Below are positions 1 through 8,868 of a stretch of 44,128 nucleotides of DNA, piece after piece. The first letter of the stretch is position 1. Each line of letters begins with the position of its first letter. A program made the translations under genes and the position numbers. The notes under the pieces were generated by a model. That model saw only the letters and a program-made list of their open reading frames with translations, was not told the DNA's origin and made no database searches. The stretch is from Virgibacillus oceani (GTDB taxonomy: Bacteria > Bacillota > Bacilli > Bacillales > Amphibacillaceae): the NCBI RefSeq assembly GCF_014638995.1, contig NZ_BMFR01000002.1, positions 1 through 44,128 on the forward strand, written 5' to 3'.

Positions 1-36
1 CGTTCGTCCTGAGCCAAGATCAAACTCTCCAAAAAA
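1..36 (-). rRNA. 16S rRNA gene, 5' end only (partial)
   Basis: Read on the minus strand, the first 36 bases give GGAGAGTTTGATCTTGGCTC and continue with AGGACGAACG, the near-universal start of bacterial 16S rRNA (forward primer 27F site). Only the first ~30 nucleotides of the mature RNA lie in the window; the gene continues off the left edge. The exact mature 5' end near position 30-36 is inferred by comparison with Bacillus 16S. Confidence 0.95.
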
Positions 37-185
37 GTTTGAAATAAGATTGACACCAATCAACCTTATCTTAGCTTCAAAAAATTTAAATCAGGGTTAA
101 AAGGTTAACAATAGACAAAATCTATCATCTGCTTTTAATCTGTTTTATTCGAAAAACATGAATGTTTTTCTTGACATACTGGTTG

Positions 186-208
186 TTTTGTTCAGTTTTC
201 AAAGAGCA
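186..208 (-). promoter_or_regulatory. rrn leader boxA-like antitermination sequence
   Basis: On the minus strand this reads TGCTCTTTGAAAACTGAACA followed by AAA, the conserved leader segment of Bacillus rRNA operons that contains the boxA-type Nus-factor antitermination site. It lies about 150 bases upstream of the 16S start and downstream of the tandem promoters, as expected. Confidence 0.75.
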
Positions 209-239
209 AATTTTATCATCAATTAAAGACAACTTAACT

Positions 240-269
240 ATCATACCAGCTTAAAGCATCAATTGTCAA
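240..269 (-). promoter_or_regulatory. rrn promoter, proximal (P2-like)
   Basis: Minus-strand TTGACA (264-269) and TATGAT (240-245) are separated by 18 bases. It directs transcription into the boxA leader and 16S gene. Tandem promoters are usual for Bacillus rRNA operons. Confidence 0.6.
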
Positions 270-323
270 TAACTTTTTAAAAAAAGGAATAAATAGTGTG
301 CTGCATATTTCGACAGCATAAAT

Positions 324-352
324 ATTATATCATCCTTGATAATCATTGTCAA
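324..352 (-). promoter_or_regulatory. rrn promoter, upstream (P1-like), consensus sigma-A
   Basis: Minus-strand TTGACA (347-352) and TATAAT (324-329) with a 17-base spacer: a perfect sigma-A consensus, located about 85 bases upstream of the proximal promoter. Confidence 0.8.
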
Positions 353-405
353 TCACACAAAAAGCCATCAATTTTTCCAACTGCTTTTTTCGAACAGCAA
401 GATAC

Positions 406-434
406 ATATTACTATCTTATAAAATTAAAGTCAA
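406..434 (-). promoter_or_regulatory. possible third, distal rrn promoter
   Basis: Minus-strand TTGACT (429-434) and TAATAT (406-411) with a 17-base spacer. It matches the consensus less well than the two promoters downstream and could be chance in AT-rich DNA. The rest of the gene-free stretch 37-490 shows nothing else clear. Confidence 0.35.
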
Positions 435-490
435 TAACATTTTTATAAAGACATGACTATCAGTACATTAAAAACAAAACAACCGATATA

Positions 491-799
491 TTAAAGAACG
501 ATCTCGTCATCCCAATTCAGCATACCCCCGGTCATGTTGGAAACCTTAAACCCATGTTCATCCATAAAAGTTGCTGCTTTCATACTTCTTCCACCAGATC
601 TGCATACAAGAACATAGTGTTTATCCTTATCCAAATTGTTAATAGAATGTGGAATCTTATGTAAAGGGATATGTTTAGCATCTTTAATCATCCCCTGTGC
701 TACTTCATCATCTTCTCTGACATCAACAATGACCACATTTTTATCTTCTTTCACTAATTGCTGTAATTCATTTGGCAGTATTTCATTAATTTGAGGCAT
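491..799 (-). CDS. ytwF: single-domain rhodanese (YtwF-like sulfurtransferase)
   Basis: A 102-residue cytoplasmic single-domain rhodanese. The catalytic loop CRSGGR (residues 66-71) carries the active cysteine that takes up sulfane sulfur as a persulfide, and the N-terminal part has the typical VIVDVRE strand. The substrate and sulfur acceptor cannot be told from sequence. The reading frame extends upstream to 892, but the start MPQINEI is preferred because AAAGGA lies 8 bases before it; a start three codons earlier would abut the ribosome site. It is transcribed towards the rRNA operon. In B. subtilis, ytwF is likewise next to leuS, which supports the symbol. Confidence 0.85.
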   Translation of the reverse strand: MPQINEILPNELQQLVKEDKNVVIVDVREDDEVAQGMIKDAKHIPLHKIPHSINNLDKDKHYVLVCRSGGRSMKAATFMDEHGFKVSNMTGGMLNWDDEIVL

Positions 800-908
800 T
801 TCATTCATCCTTTCAATTCTAGTTTCTTCAAGTTTAATCATACGTACCTCAAGAATATCTTGCAAGTAAATGGCACATGATAACTGTACCATGATTGGAG
901 GTTATTAA

Positions 909-1667
909 ATGAGAGCCCTATTACTATTGCTTATATTTCTAACAACTATATATTGTAATATCACTGTTTTTGCAGAGGTGAAAGATAATCCTAATAAAAA
1001 GATACTTGCAGCATACAAAGAGGATGTAACAGGAGACGGTCTTAAAGAATTAATCGAATTATATGGCGTTTTATTTAGCAATGATAGTAATTATCTCCAT
1101 AATACATGGGCCATCGTTAATGGACCAGGAAAATTGAAATGGAAGTTAACATATGAAGGCGGTTATGATCCCAAACTTCAATTCATCGATTTGGATCATG
1201 ATGGTGTAAAAGATATTTTTTATCAAAGTGCAACTGGGGGAAGCGGAGGATTATATTACTATCATTTACACACATTAAAAAATGAAACGCTTAAAGAGCT
1301 CCCACTTCCTGAATCCAATAATGTGCATGGAGAATTTCAAAAAGATTTTAAAGCGGCATTAACAATTGAGTCTTTAAAGGAACCTATTCTAATAGATGTC
1401 AAAAGCCGGGCTAATGAATACATTCGTTTAAGTATTTATGATGATAATGGAAATCTTTTAAAGCAAACAAACTTAATGGTGGATCCAATCGCCTTTTTTG
1501 AGCCTGCCCTTATAAGTAAAAGTAAGGGATATGGATTAAAAAGCTATCAGCAAATCAGCGGTGCCTACCATGCAGATCAACTAGGTACAATTGAAAGCCT
1601 CTGGTATTTTGAAAACGGGAAATGGATCAAATTGAAAACACAGTGGGTTCCATCTGGACATTCATAA
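909..1667 (+). CDS. secreted protein with FG-GAP/EF-hand-like acidic repeats, function unknown
   Basis: A 252-residue protein that I do not recognise by name. The first ~22 residues form a hydrophobic signal peptide (LLLLLIFL core, cleavage probably after VFA), so it is exported. Two acidic loops, DVTGDGLKEL (about residues 39-48) and DLDHDGVKDI (about 98-107), resemble the calcium-binding repeats of VCBS/FG-GAP or integrin-like proteins. A glycine-rich turn (GGSGGLYYYH) follows the second. There is no lipobox and no wall-anchor motif. GGAGG lies 7 bases before the ATG. It is monocistronic, divergent from ytwF, and ends at a strong hairpin shared with leuS. A beta-propeller-like surface protein is an inference. 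Confidence 0.75.
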   Translation: MRALLLLLIFLTTIYCNITVFAEVKDNPNKKILAAYKEDVTGDGLKELIELYGVLFSNDSNYLHNTWAIVNGPGKLKWKLTYEGGYDPKLQFIDLDHDGVKDIFYQSATGGSGGLYYYHLHTLKNETLKELPLPESNNVHGEFQKDFKAALTIESLKEPILIDVKSRANEYIRLSIYDDNGNLLKQTNLMVDPIAFFEPALISKSKGYGLKSYQQISGAYHADQLGTIESLWYFENGKWIKLKTQWVPSGHS

Positions 1668-1733
1668 TAGATAATAGAGGCAAGGGGTATAAATTGAATA
1701 CTAATTGTTTTTAGTGTAAACCGTAAAAATAAA

Positions 1734-1773
1734 ACCGCATGAAATCAATGTTTTTAAATTGACTTCATGCGGT
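1734..1773. terminator. bidirectional intrinsic terminator between the secreted-protein gene and leuS
   Basis: ACCGCATGAA pairs with TTCATGCGGT, and the stem continues with one mismatch for about 16 pairs around a short loop. The plus side is followed by T-rich sequence, and the minus side runs into TTTTATTTTTA, so it can serve both converging transcripts. Confidence 0.75.
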
Positions 1774-1883
1774 CTATTGATTTTTGTCCTATCTTCTTTG
1801 ATAAATATAATTTAGGTGGTTATTAAACAAGGAAACGTATTTCGAGTTCTGTATACATATATCGTGATTGACCAAATTATTAT

Positions 1884-4298
1884 TTAATTAGCTACAATAT
1901 TTACTAATTTACCAGGTACAACAATTACTTTTCTAACTGTTTTTCCTTCCAGCCATTCTTGGATTTTATCATCAGCAAGTGCCTTCTTCTCAAGATCTTC
2001 TTTAGAAATATCTTTAGCAACACTTATTTTTGAACGAACTTTGCCCATAACCTGAAGAACTATTTCTACCTTATCTTCTACTAATTTAGACTCATCATAA
2101 ATTGGCCAAGGTTCATAGCTGATCGTATCTGAATGTCCCAGCATACGCCACAACTCTTCGCTAATATGCGGTACAACTGGTGAAAGCAGCTTAACAAACC
2201 CTTCTGCGTATTCTTTAGGGAGTGCATTTGCTTTATACCCTTCATTGATAAAAACCATCATCTGTGAAATTCCGGTATTAAAATGCAAATTTTCAAAATC
2301 CCCAGTTACCTTTTTCACAGTTTCGTTGTAGACTTTATCTAATGAATTATCCTTACTTCCTTCGACTATTTTCTCGGCAAGTACACCATCTTCATTAACG
2401 ATAAGCCTCCATACACGATCCAGAAAACGACGTGCTCCATCCAGACCATTTGTTGACCATGCAACCGCTGCATCTAAAGGTCCCATAAACATTTCATATA
2501 AACGAAGTGTGTCTGCACCATGGGATCTAATAATATCGTCGGGATTTACAACGTTGCCCTTTGACTTACTCATCTTTTCGTTTCCTTCTCCTAAAATCAT
2601 GCCCTGGTTAAACAATTTCATAAAAGGTTCTTTTGTTGGGACTACACCGATATCGTATAAAAATTTATGCCAAAAACGTGCATACAGCAGATGAAGTACT
2701 GCATGTTCGGCTCCGCCAATGTAAACATCTACTGGTAACCAATTACTTAACGCCTCTGGATCAGCAAGTTTTTCCGTATTATCTGGATCAATGTACCGCA
2801 GAAAATACCAGCAGCTTCCTGCCCATTGCGGCATTGTATTCGTCTCACGGCGCCCTTTCATTCCGGTTTCAGGGTCAACCACATTTACCCAATCACTATT
2901 TGCAAGCGGGGATTCGCCCGTTCCAGAAGGTTTAATTTCAGTCATTTTTGGCAATTCAAGCGGGAGATCCTTTTCCGGAATAGTGCTCATTGTCCCATCT
3001 TCCCAATGAATAACTGGAATCGGTTCACCCCAATAACGTTGTCTTGAAAAAAGCCAGTCACGAAGCCGAAAAGTGGTTTTTTTAATGCCTTTACCGTTTG
3101 TTTCGAGCCATTCAATCATCTTTGTAATTGCTTCATCTTTCTTCATACCATTTAGAAAATCAGAATTCACATGTTCCCCGTCACCTGTATATGCTTCCTT
3201 AGTGACATCGCCGCCTGCGACAACTTCTATAATAGGAATCTGAAATTTACGGGCAAATTCATAATCACGTTCATCGTGCCCTGGTACGGCCATAATTGAT
3301 CCTGTTCCGTATGTGATCAGAACATAATCAGCTATCCAAATCGGCATTTTTTCATTATTTACCGGATTAATAACATAAGCACCTGTAAATACACCGGTTT
3401 TATCTTTTGCTAAATCTGTTCGTTCAAGATCAGATTTTGTCTGTACTTCATCAATATATGCTTTTACTGAATCCTTTTGCTCGTCAGTTACAATTTTTTC
3501 AACTAAGGTATGCTCTGGTGCTAGTACTGCATATGTTGCACCAAATAACGTATCGGGACGTGTTGTAAAAACAGTAATTTCCTCATCATGTCCATCTACT
3601 GCAAACGTTACTTCTGCACCTTCTGAACGACCAATCCAGTTGCGCTGCATATCTTTAATACTTTCGGTCCAGTCAAGCTCCTCAAGGTCTTCAAGCAAGC
3701 GATCCGCATACGCAGTAATTTTAAGCATCCATTGTTTCATTGGTTTTCGAACAACAGGGTGCCCCCCTCGTTCACTCTTTCCGTCAATTACTTCCTCGTT
3801 TGCAAGTACTGTTCCGAGCGCCGGGCACCAATTAACAGCTACCTCGTCAACATAAGCAAGACCCTTTTCATACAGTTTAGTAAAAATCCATTGTGTCCAT
3901 TTATAATAATTCGGATCCGTTGTATTGATTTCACGATCCCAATCATAAGAAAATCCCAATTCCTGTATTTGACGCCGGAATGTATTAATGTTTTGCTCTG
4001 TGAATTCAGCTGGACTGTTCCCGGTATCAAGCGCGTACTGTTCAGCTGGTAAACCAAAAGCATCCCAGCCCATTGGATGCAGGACTTCATAACCTTGCAT
4101 CCGCTTCATTCGCGAAATAATATCAGTTGCAGTATAGCCTTCCGGATGCCCAACATGGAGTCCAGCACCTGATGGATACGGAAACATATCTAATGCATAT
4201 ACCTTTTCTTTATTAGAATACGTGTCTGTTTTAAACGTTTTATTTTCTAACCAATACTGCTGCCATTTCTTTTCAATCGATTGATGATTGTAGCTCAA
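1884..4298 (-). CDS. leuS: leucyl-tRNA synthetase
   Basis: A class I aminoacyl-tRNA synthetase that charges tRNA-Leu in the cytoplasm. The ATP-binding signature is HVGH at residues 48-51, and KMSKS is at 575-579. The large CP1 editing domain between them contains [12 protein letters not shown], and the C-terminal anticodon-binding and Leu-specific domains follow. The start is TTG at 4298 (protein begins [13 protein letters not shown]), with a full AAGGAGG 8 bases upstream. This gives 804 residues, the same length as the B. subtilis enzyme. An apparent in-frame extension to 4415 is not protein: it reads through the T-box antiterminator. Expression is controlled by the T-box leader directly upstream. 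Confidence 0.97.
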   Translation of the reverse strand: MSYNHQSIEKKWQQYWLENKTFKTDTYSNKEKVYALDMFPYPSGAGLHVGHPEGYTATDIISRMKRMQGYEVLHPMGWDAFGLPAEQYALDTGNSPAEFTEQNINTFRRQIQELGFSYDWDREINTTDPNYYKWTQWIFTKLYEKGLAYVDEVAVNWCPALGTVLANEEVIDGKSERGGHPVVRKPMKQWMLKITAYADRLLEDLEELDWTESIKDMQRNWIGRSEGAEVTFAVDGHDEEITVFTTRPDTLFGATYAVLAPEHTLVEKIVTDEQKDSVKAYIDEVQTKSDLERTDLAKDKTGVFTGAYVINPVNNEKMPIWIADYVLITYGTGSIMAVPGHDERDYEFARKFQIPIIEVVAGGDVTKEAYTGDGEHVNSDFLNGMKKDEAITKMIEWLETNGKGIKKTTFRLRDWLFSRQRYWGEPIPVIHWEDGTMSTIPEKDLPLELPKMTEIKPSGTGESPLANSDWVNVVDPETGMKGRRETNTMPQWAGSCWYFLRYIDPDNTEKLADPEALSNWLPVDVYIGGAEHAVLHLLYARFWHKFLYDIGVVPTKEPFMKLFNQGMILGEGNEKMSKSKGNVVNPDDIIRSHGADTLRLYEMFMGPLDAAVAWSTNGLDGARRFLDRVWRLIVNEDGVLAEKIVEGSKDNSLDKVYNETVKKVTGDFENLHFNTGISQMMVFINEGYKANALPKEYAEGFVKLLSPVVPHISEELWRMLGHSDTISYEPWPIYDESKLVEDKVEIVLQVMGKVRSKISVAKDISKEDLEKKALADDKIQEWLEGKTVRKVIVVPGKLVNIVAN

Positions 4299-4351
4299 TG
4301 TTTTTTCCTCCTTCTTGTTTCGCGGAAAATGATTCTTTAATACATTTAAAT

Positions 4352-4387
4352 AAAAAAAGCCGCTCATCCCTGATAGAAAGGGACGAG
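4352..4387 (-). terminator. T-box attenuator hairpin upstream of leuS
   Basis: On the minus strand, CTCGTCCCT pairs with AGGGATGAG around a 7-base loop and is followed by GCGGC and a run of seven T. It competes with the antiterminator formed by the T-box sequence. Confidence 0.85.
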
Positions 4388-4598
4388 AAGCTATATTTCC
4401 CGCGGTACCACCCAAATTAACGCTAAATTAACGTTCACTTGTACCCTTAACGCGGGATTACGGCAAGGGTTACTATAGTTTCACACTTGCGACTTAAAGG
4501 CGAGTTCATAACTATTCGGGAACAGTTTTCACCAGCCACTGTCTCGCTAAACCCGAAAAGATTTATTACTAATCCTTTTCATTGTCGATTTGTTATTA
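4352..4598 (-). promoter_or_regulatory. T-box leader (tRNA-Leu sensing) of leuS
   Basis: The minus-strand transcript contains the T-box core GGGTGGTACCGCGG (4398-4412), which pairs with the uncharged tRNA 3' end. Upstream is a stem I region with GAACTCGCC (4499-4507); its CUC triplet (4502-4504) is a leucine codon and the likely specifier. A terminator helix follows the T-box. Uncharged tRNA-Leu would stabilise the antiterminator and allow leuS transcription. The specifier assignment rests on its position and match to leucine. Confidence 0.93.
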
Positions 4599-4604
4599 TC
4601 TCGA

Positions 4605-4633
4605 ATTTTAATCAATCAGAATTGCTTTGTCAA
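4605..4633 (-). promoter_or_regulatory. leuS promoter (sigma-A)
   Basis: Minus-strand TTGACA (4628-4633), a 17-base spacer and TAAAAT (4605-4610). Transcription would begin near 4598, just upstream of the T-box stem I. Confidence 0.75.
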
Positions 4634-4729
4634 GGTTGTTGGCTATTTCAAAAGTGAATAATGTTTTTTGATCGGTTCCATTGCATGGTAAAATAAAAAT
4701 AATAATTTATATAAAGGACTGGTAACAGC

Positions 4730-5296
4730 ATGATTAAACGCATTCTAGAATTTTCACATTATCTTTTGACAGAATCAGTTTTGAAAGGTGAAACTGTGGT
4801 GGATGCAACCGCTGGAAATGGAAATGACACGATTTTTCTAAGTCAATTAACTGGTGAAACTGGACAAGTACTTGCTTTTGATGTTCAAGAAAAAGCTATA
4901 ACAGCTGTAACCAAAAGACTTACCGAAAAGCAACTATCAAATACCCGTCTAATTCATGACGGCCATGAAAATATAGTGGCCTATTTAGAAGAAGGGGAAC
5001 AGATCGGTGGTGCAATTTTCAACCTAGGTTACTTACCCGGTGGTGATAAATCAATTATTACAAAAGCCGACACAACAATTAAAGCTGTAAAGGCAATGCT
5101 TCCTTATTTAAAGTGTGGCGGAACAATCGTATTGGTTGTTTATCACGGGCATAATGGTGGTCAATTAGAAAAGGATGCACTTATGGAATACACTTCTACG
5201 TTAAGCCAACAATCCTTTCATGTTTTACAATATGGATTTATTAATCAGAAAAACCATCCCCCCTTTATCCTAGCTGTCGAAAAAAGAAATAACTAA
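4730..5296 (+). CDS. mnmM: tRNA (mnm5s2U34) methyltransferase MnmM (YtqB family)
   Basis: A 188-residue class I S-adenosylmethionine-dependent methyltransferase. SAM-binding motif I is DATAGNGND (residues 25-33). The family signature NLGYLPGGDK lies at 98-107 and VVYHGHNGG near 140. The YtqB/MnmM family in Gram-positives performs the last methylation of the wobble uridine in tRNAs (nm5 to mnm5), acting in the cytosol. AAAGGA lies 10 bases before the ATG. It is divergent from leuS, as B. subtilis ytqB is close to leuS. Older annotations call it an rRNA methylase; the assignment as a tRNA enzyme comes from characterised homologues. Confidence 0.88.
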   Translation: MIKRILEFSHYLLTESVLKGETVVDATAGNGNDTIFLSQLTGETGQVLAFDVQEKAITAVTKRLTEKQLSNTRLIHDGHENIVAYLEEGEQIGGAIFNLGYLPGGDKSIITKADTTIKAVKAMLPYLKCGGTIVLVVYHGHNGGQLEKDALMEYTSTLSQQSFHVLQYGFINQKNHPPFILAVEKRNN

Positions 5297-5301
5297 CAGG
5301 A

Positions 5302-5330
5302 AGACGATACAACATGTATGGTCTTTTTTT
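5302..5330 (+). terminator. terminator after mnmM
   Basis: AGACGATAC pairs with GTATGGTCT (one mismatch) around AACAT, followed by seven T. Confidence 0.7.
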
Positions 5331-5396
5331 CTTCCCAACCCCATATAAATAACAAAAAAGCATTAATTTATGCATTTTAGATAATTTTGATATTTA

Positions 5397-5425
5397 TTGA
5401 CAAATTTCTTAATATATAGAATACT
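5397..5425 (+). promoter_or_regulatory. probable promoter of the amino-acid ABC operon
   Basis: TTGACA at 5397-5402 is a consensus -35 box. The best -10 at a 17-base spacing is AATACT (5420-5425), a four-of-six match, so the exact start is uncertain. No riboswitch or T-box was seen in this leader. Confidence 0.45.
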
Positions 5426-5466
5426 AATATAAATGCGTTTTCAAAAATAAAAAGGGGGCAAATCGC

Positions 5467-6255
5467 ATGAAGAAAATAGGTTTATTTGGATTAATGCTTA
5501 TGTTAATCCTTGTTCTCGCTGCGTGCGGCAGTGGTGATTCAGATGAAGCATCAGGAGAAGGCGGCACAGATAATGGAGATGCAAAAAAATATACTGTCGG
5601 TGTTGATACTACCTATCCACCGTTTGAATTCCAGGAAGATGGTGAAATGAAAGGTATTGATATTGATTTAATTAATGCAATCGCTGAGGATCAAGGCTTT
5701 GAAATTGAGATAGAGGCTATGGATTTCAGCGGTATCATTCCTGCTATGCAGGCTGGTCAGCTTGATATTGGTATGGGTGGAATGAGTATTACTGAGAAAC
5801 GCAAGGAAACAGTTGATTTTTCGGATCCTTATTTTGAATCTGGTTTATCTCTGGTAGTTGCAAAAGATAATTCAGATATTACCAGTATCGGGGATTTAAA
5901 AGGGAAAACAATCGCAGTTAAAAAAGGTACAACAGGTGCAAATTATGCAACCGAAAATAAAGAAGAATACGGATATGAAATCATACAAGTAAATGACAGT
6001 ACATCAATGTTTCAAGAAGTAGCAAATGGCAGTGCTGCTGCTTTATTGGAAGATTATCCTGTTATCCAATATGCCATAGCAAAGAGTGATCTGGATCTAA
6101 AAGTCGCAGGTGATAAATTAAACGGTGATAACTATGGAATCTCTGTATTAAAGGGAGAAAATGATGAACTGCTCAAGAAAATAAACGATGGGCTTGCAAA
6201 TTTAAAAGAAAATGGAAATTACGATGAAATCATAAGTAAATACCTTGGTGAATAG
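5467..6255 (+). CDS. polar amino-acid ABC transporter substrate-binding lipoprotein
   Basis: A 262-residue lipoprotein. The signal peptide ends in the lipobox LAAC with Cys20 as the lipidated residue, followed by a Ser/Gly/Asp-rich tether. The mature part is a type II periplasmic-binding fold of the GlnH/ArtP family (PF00497), beginning KYTVGVDTTYPPFEF. TEKRKETVDFSDPYF contains the arginine that usually binds the substrate carboxylate, and EDYPV supplies the usual acidic partner for the amino group. It captures an amino acid outside the membrane and hands it to the permease next door. Arginine, glutamine or cystine cannot be separated by reading alone. First gene of a three-gene operon. Confidence 0.9.
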   Translation: MKKIGLFGLMLMLILVLAACGSGDSDEASGEGGTDNGDAKKYTVGVDTTYPPFEFQEDGEMKGIDIDLINAIAEDQGFEIEIEAMDFSGIIPAMQAGQLDIGMGGMSITEKRKETVDFSDPYFESGLSLVVAKDNSDITSIGDLKGKTIAVKKGTTGANYATENKEEYGYEIIQVNDSTSMFQEVANGSAAALLEDYPVIQYAIAKSDLDLKVAGDKLNGDNYGISVLKGENDELLKKINDGLANLKENGNYDEIISKYLGE

Positions 6256-6270
6256 GGTAATTTTCATGCC

Positions 6271-6297
6271 GAGCGCGCAATTATAGCGCGCTTTCTT
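6271..6297 (+). terminator. intercistronic GC-rich hairpin inside the amino-acid ABC operon
   Basis: AGCGCGC (6272-6278) pairs with GCGCGCT (6286-6292) around AATTATA and is followed by TTCTTTATT. It sits between the binding-protein and permease genes. A weak terminator or mRNA 3' stabiliser here would give more binding protein than membrane components, a common arrangement. Confidence 0.6.
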
Positions 6298-6316
6298 TAT
6301 TAAAGGAGTTGACTGG

Positions 6317-6961
6317 ATGGATGTTATAATCGATGCCCTTCCATATCTTTGGGAAGGACTTAAGGTAACAGTATATATATTTGTGATAGCAATTATTTTA
6401 GGTTTTATCATTGGGCTTATAATGGCGTTATTACGCTTATCTCCTATAAAAATATTAAATTGGATTGCCAAAATATTTATCGATGCAATTCGTGGTACTC
6501 CGATATTAGTTCAATTATTCTTCATTTACTTTGGTCTAAATGCACTTGAATTCATTTCATTGGATCGGGAAACGGCGGGGATTATTACAGTCGCCGTGAA
6601 TGCTGGTGCCTATTTTGCCGAAATTATTCGTGCAGGTATCCAGTCTATGGATAAAGGGCAAACAGAGGCTGCAAGGTCGCTGGGCTTAACCAGTACGCAA
6701 AATATGCGGTACATTATTCTTCCACAAGCATTTAGAAGAATGCTGCCTACTTTTACAAACCAAGCTATTATAAGTTTAAAGGATACGTCATTACTATCTG
6801 TTATTGGTATTGCTGATTTGACTCAACAAGGGCAAATCGCTATCGCGGCAACATTTAAGGCATTTGAAATATGGCTTGTAGTCGGTGTTATGTATTTTAT
6901 TATGATTTATTTATTATCCTTATTATCTAGTTTCCTGGAAAGGAGATTTGAATTACGATGA
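6317..6961 (+). CDS. polar amino-acid ABC transporter permease
   Basis: A 214-residue integral membrane protein of the His/Glu/Gln/Arg/opine permease family. It has about five membrane spans, the conserved [11 protein letters not shown] segment (residues 59-69), and the EAA loop EAARSLGLT starting at residue 117, which docks on the ATPase. AAAGGAG lies 8 bases before the ATG. The family works as a homo- or heterodimer; since only one permease gene is present, a homodimer is inferred. The stop codon overlaps the start of the ATPase gene by four bases (ATGA), which indicates translational coupling. Confidence 0.92.
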   Translation: MDVIIDALPYLWEGLKVTVYIFVIAIILGFIIGLIMALLRLSPIKILNWIAKIFIDAIRGTPILVQLFFIYFGLNALEFISLDRETAGIITVAVNAGAYFAEIIRAGIQSMDKGQTEAARSLGLTSTQNMRYIILPQAFRRMLPTFTNQAIISLKDTSLLSVIGIADLTQQGQIAIAATFKAFEIWLVVGVMYFIMIYLLSLLSSFLERRFELR

Positions 6962-7686
6962 CTATGATTGATGTAAAGAACTTAAAAAAATCCTTCGGCA
7001 AGCTAGAGGTGCTAAAAGATATTACAGTAGAAATCAAAGAAAAAGAAGTAGTTTGTGTAATTGGTGCATCTGGTTCGGGAAAAAGTACGTTCCTTCGTTG
7101 TTTAAATAGGCTTGAGGATATAACAGATGGACACGTCATTATCGATGGTCAAGATATAACCGCTAATGACGCAAATATAAATATAATACGCCAAGAGGTG
7201 GGCATGGTTTTTCAACAATTCAACCTTTTCCCCCATAAAACGGTAATAGAAAATATAATACTAGCACCTATGAAGGCACGCGGAATCACTAAAGATGAAG
7301 CCACTAAAACTGCTAGGGAACTGCTTGCAAAGGTTGGTTTGGCAGAAAAGGCTGATAGCTATCCAGGTTCACTGTCTGGTGGTCAGAAACAGCGTGTTGC
7401 AATTGCAAGAGCACTTGCAATGAACCCTAAAGTGATGTTATTTGACGAACCAACTTCTGCCTTGGATCCTGAAATGGTAGGCGATGTATTAGAGGTAATG
7501 AAGCAGCTTGCCAAAGAAGGTATGACAATGGTTGTTGTTACACACGAGATGGGCTTTGCACGAGAGGTTAGTGATCGTGTTCTGTTTATCGATGAGGGAT
7601 TAATCGCAGAACAGAACGTACCAGATGAATTATTCAACAACCCGCAGAACGAACGTACACAGGCATTTTTAAGCAAAGTACTATAA
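6958..7686 (+). CDS. polar amino-acid ABC transporter ATPase (GlnQ-like)
   Basis: A 242-residue ABC ATPase that powers the importer encoded by the two genes before it. Walker A is GASGSGKST (36-44), the Q-loop is FQQF near 85-88, the signature is LSGGQ (139-143), Walker B is VMLFDE (159-164), and the switch histidine is H196 in [16 protein letters not shown] lies 12 bases before the ATG, which overlaps the permease stop; a second Met two codons later is possible. The gene ends at a perfect 14-pair terminator and closes the operon. Specificity resides in the binding protein. Confidence 0.93.
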   Translation: MTMIDVKNLKKSFGKLEVLKDITVEIKEKEVVCVIGASGSGKSTFLRCLNRLEDITDGHVIIDGQDITANDANINIIRQEVGMVFQQFNLFPHKTVIENIILAPMKARGITKDEATKTARELLAKVGLAEKADSYPGSLSGGQKQRVAIARALAMNPKVMLFDEPTSALDPEMVGDVLEVMKQLAKEGMTMVVVTHEMGFAREVSDRVLFIDEGLIAEQNVPDELFNNPQNERTQAFLSKVL

Positions 7687-7696
7687 CTCTAAACTG

Positions 7697-7728
7697 ATGG
7701 TTCAAAGCAATCCGTTGCTTTGAACCAT
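7697..7728 (+). terminator. terminator of the amino-acid ABC operon
   Basis: ATGGTTCAAAGCAA pairs perfectly with TTGCTTTGAACCAT around TCCG, followed by TTTAATTT. ytpB converges from the other side; the minus-side flank is not T-rich, so termination is mainly on the plus strand. Confidence 0.85.
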
Positions 7729-7729
7729 T

Positions 7730-8794
7730 TTAATTTGAAATCTTATGATATACTCTTATATTCCTGTAAAAGAACCTTCCATTCCTGCCGCTTGCTTGCA
7801 ACAAGCTTCTTATAATTTTATTACCACCTTTAAGGTTTTGAACCTTTTCATCAGCTAAGTAAAGTCCCACTAATCCGCTGACAACCATTTTGTGGAACTC
7901 CTGGTCAGGCAAATATTGTACAAATTTATTAGCATTATTAATAAAATAAACTAATCGTTTTTCCATGTGATTGTAATCTGTATAATAACTGCAGAAGTTT
8001 AAATCCCCTTCATCAATGTCTTCTTGCTGATCAATAAAATAATCCAGCAGAATATGCAAGCCTTGCATATAGGGGAAATAGCAACCACATATCTGTTGTG
8101 CTAATTCTTCTGACATCCTTCCACCAAGCGTGTATGATAAAAGGCAAAATATACCAAGTGTTGATCCGCTCGCTGCAGAAAATTCATACCATTCTAATTT
8201 AGATGATTTCTTATTATGGTTATCAAACCAGCCCCGTAACCGCGGTACTCTTTCCGCTGCATTTACATGCTTATGTACTTGTAAGTCATTATATAGTGCG
8301 TTTAATGACACAATATGGTCTTGTATATAAGATAATCCATGTAAATATCTTAACGTATGCTGTGCAGTTTTCACTAATTCAACTAAATAGCCATCGTCAT
8401 CCTGGTCTTCGCGTAAGGCATAATAATTTCCCACCCCATTTTCGGGTGACAGCGCATCGACCATTGATTGGTGAAGCAAGCGAAAATCACTCGGATCTAG
8501 TGAAGTACTGCGGTCACACAGATTATCTAAGTAATCACTTATCGTTTGAAATGCAACGATAAACCGAACCGCATCCCTCCATCTTTTACCAGCAAGCAAT
8601 GCATAAACCGCCCCACCCTGACAATGAAAGCGTTTCGCATTAATACTTGCTAATGCTTGTGTTCGTAATTCCCGATTTGGAATTTGCTCCGCCATTTTAG
8701 TCCAATAATGCAATTCCCTATTTACCTCTGGAAAAATTTTTCTATATACATGTGTCATTAATGGTAATGCTGAATTCGGTACGCCGGTTGACAA
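7730..8794 (-). CDS. ytpB: tetraprenyl-beta-curcumene synthase (YtpB family)
   Basis: A 354-residue member of the DUF2600/YtpB family. B. subtilis YtpB converts C35 heptaprenyl diphosphate to tetraprenyl-beta-curcumene, which a squalene-hopene-type cyclase then turns into sesquarterpenes found in spores. The family lacks the classic DDxxD box. Here the candidate metal-binding acidic motifs are DYLDNLCD (residues 87-94) and the acidic run DYFIDQQEDIDEGD (251-264). The start is TTG at 8794 with GGAGG 7 bases upstream. No cyclase (sqhC) or prenyl synthase lies in the window. It is divergent from ytoA, as in the corresponding B. subtilis region. Confidence 0.88.
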   Translation of the reverse strand: MSTGVPNSALPLMTHVYRKIFPEVNRELHYWTKMAEQIPNRELRTQALASINAKRFHCQGGAVYALLAGKRWRDAVRFIVAFQTISDYLDNLCDRSTSLDPSDFRLLHQSMVDALSPENGVGNYYALREDQDDDGYLVELVKTAQHTLRYLHGLSYIQDHIVSLNALYNDLQVHKHVNAAERVPRLRGWFDNHNKKSSKLEWYEFSAASGSTLGIFCLLSYTLGGRMSEELAQQICGCYFPYMQGLHILLDYFIDQQEDIDEGDLNFCSYYTDYNHMEKRLVYFINNANKFVQYLPDQEFHKMVVSGLVGLYLADEKVQNLKGGNKIIRSLLQASGRNGRFFYRNIRVYHKISN

Positions 8795-8868
8795 AGCGTT
8801 TCCTCCATTCCAACCCTACATTTTTTTGCTATACTAATTATATCATCATATTTACTAGGAGGAAGCAA

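Noticed and set aside
2509..4090. Several open frames of 60-106 codons inside leuS on the opposite strand or other frame
   Set aside because: They are shadows of a highly conserved gene, lack ribosome sites and encode low-information sequence.
4299..4415. N-terminal extension of leuS by 39 codons
   Set aside because: It translates the T-box antiterminator/terminator; the TTG at 4298 has a full AAGGAGG and gives the family length.
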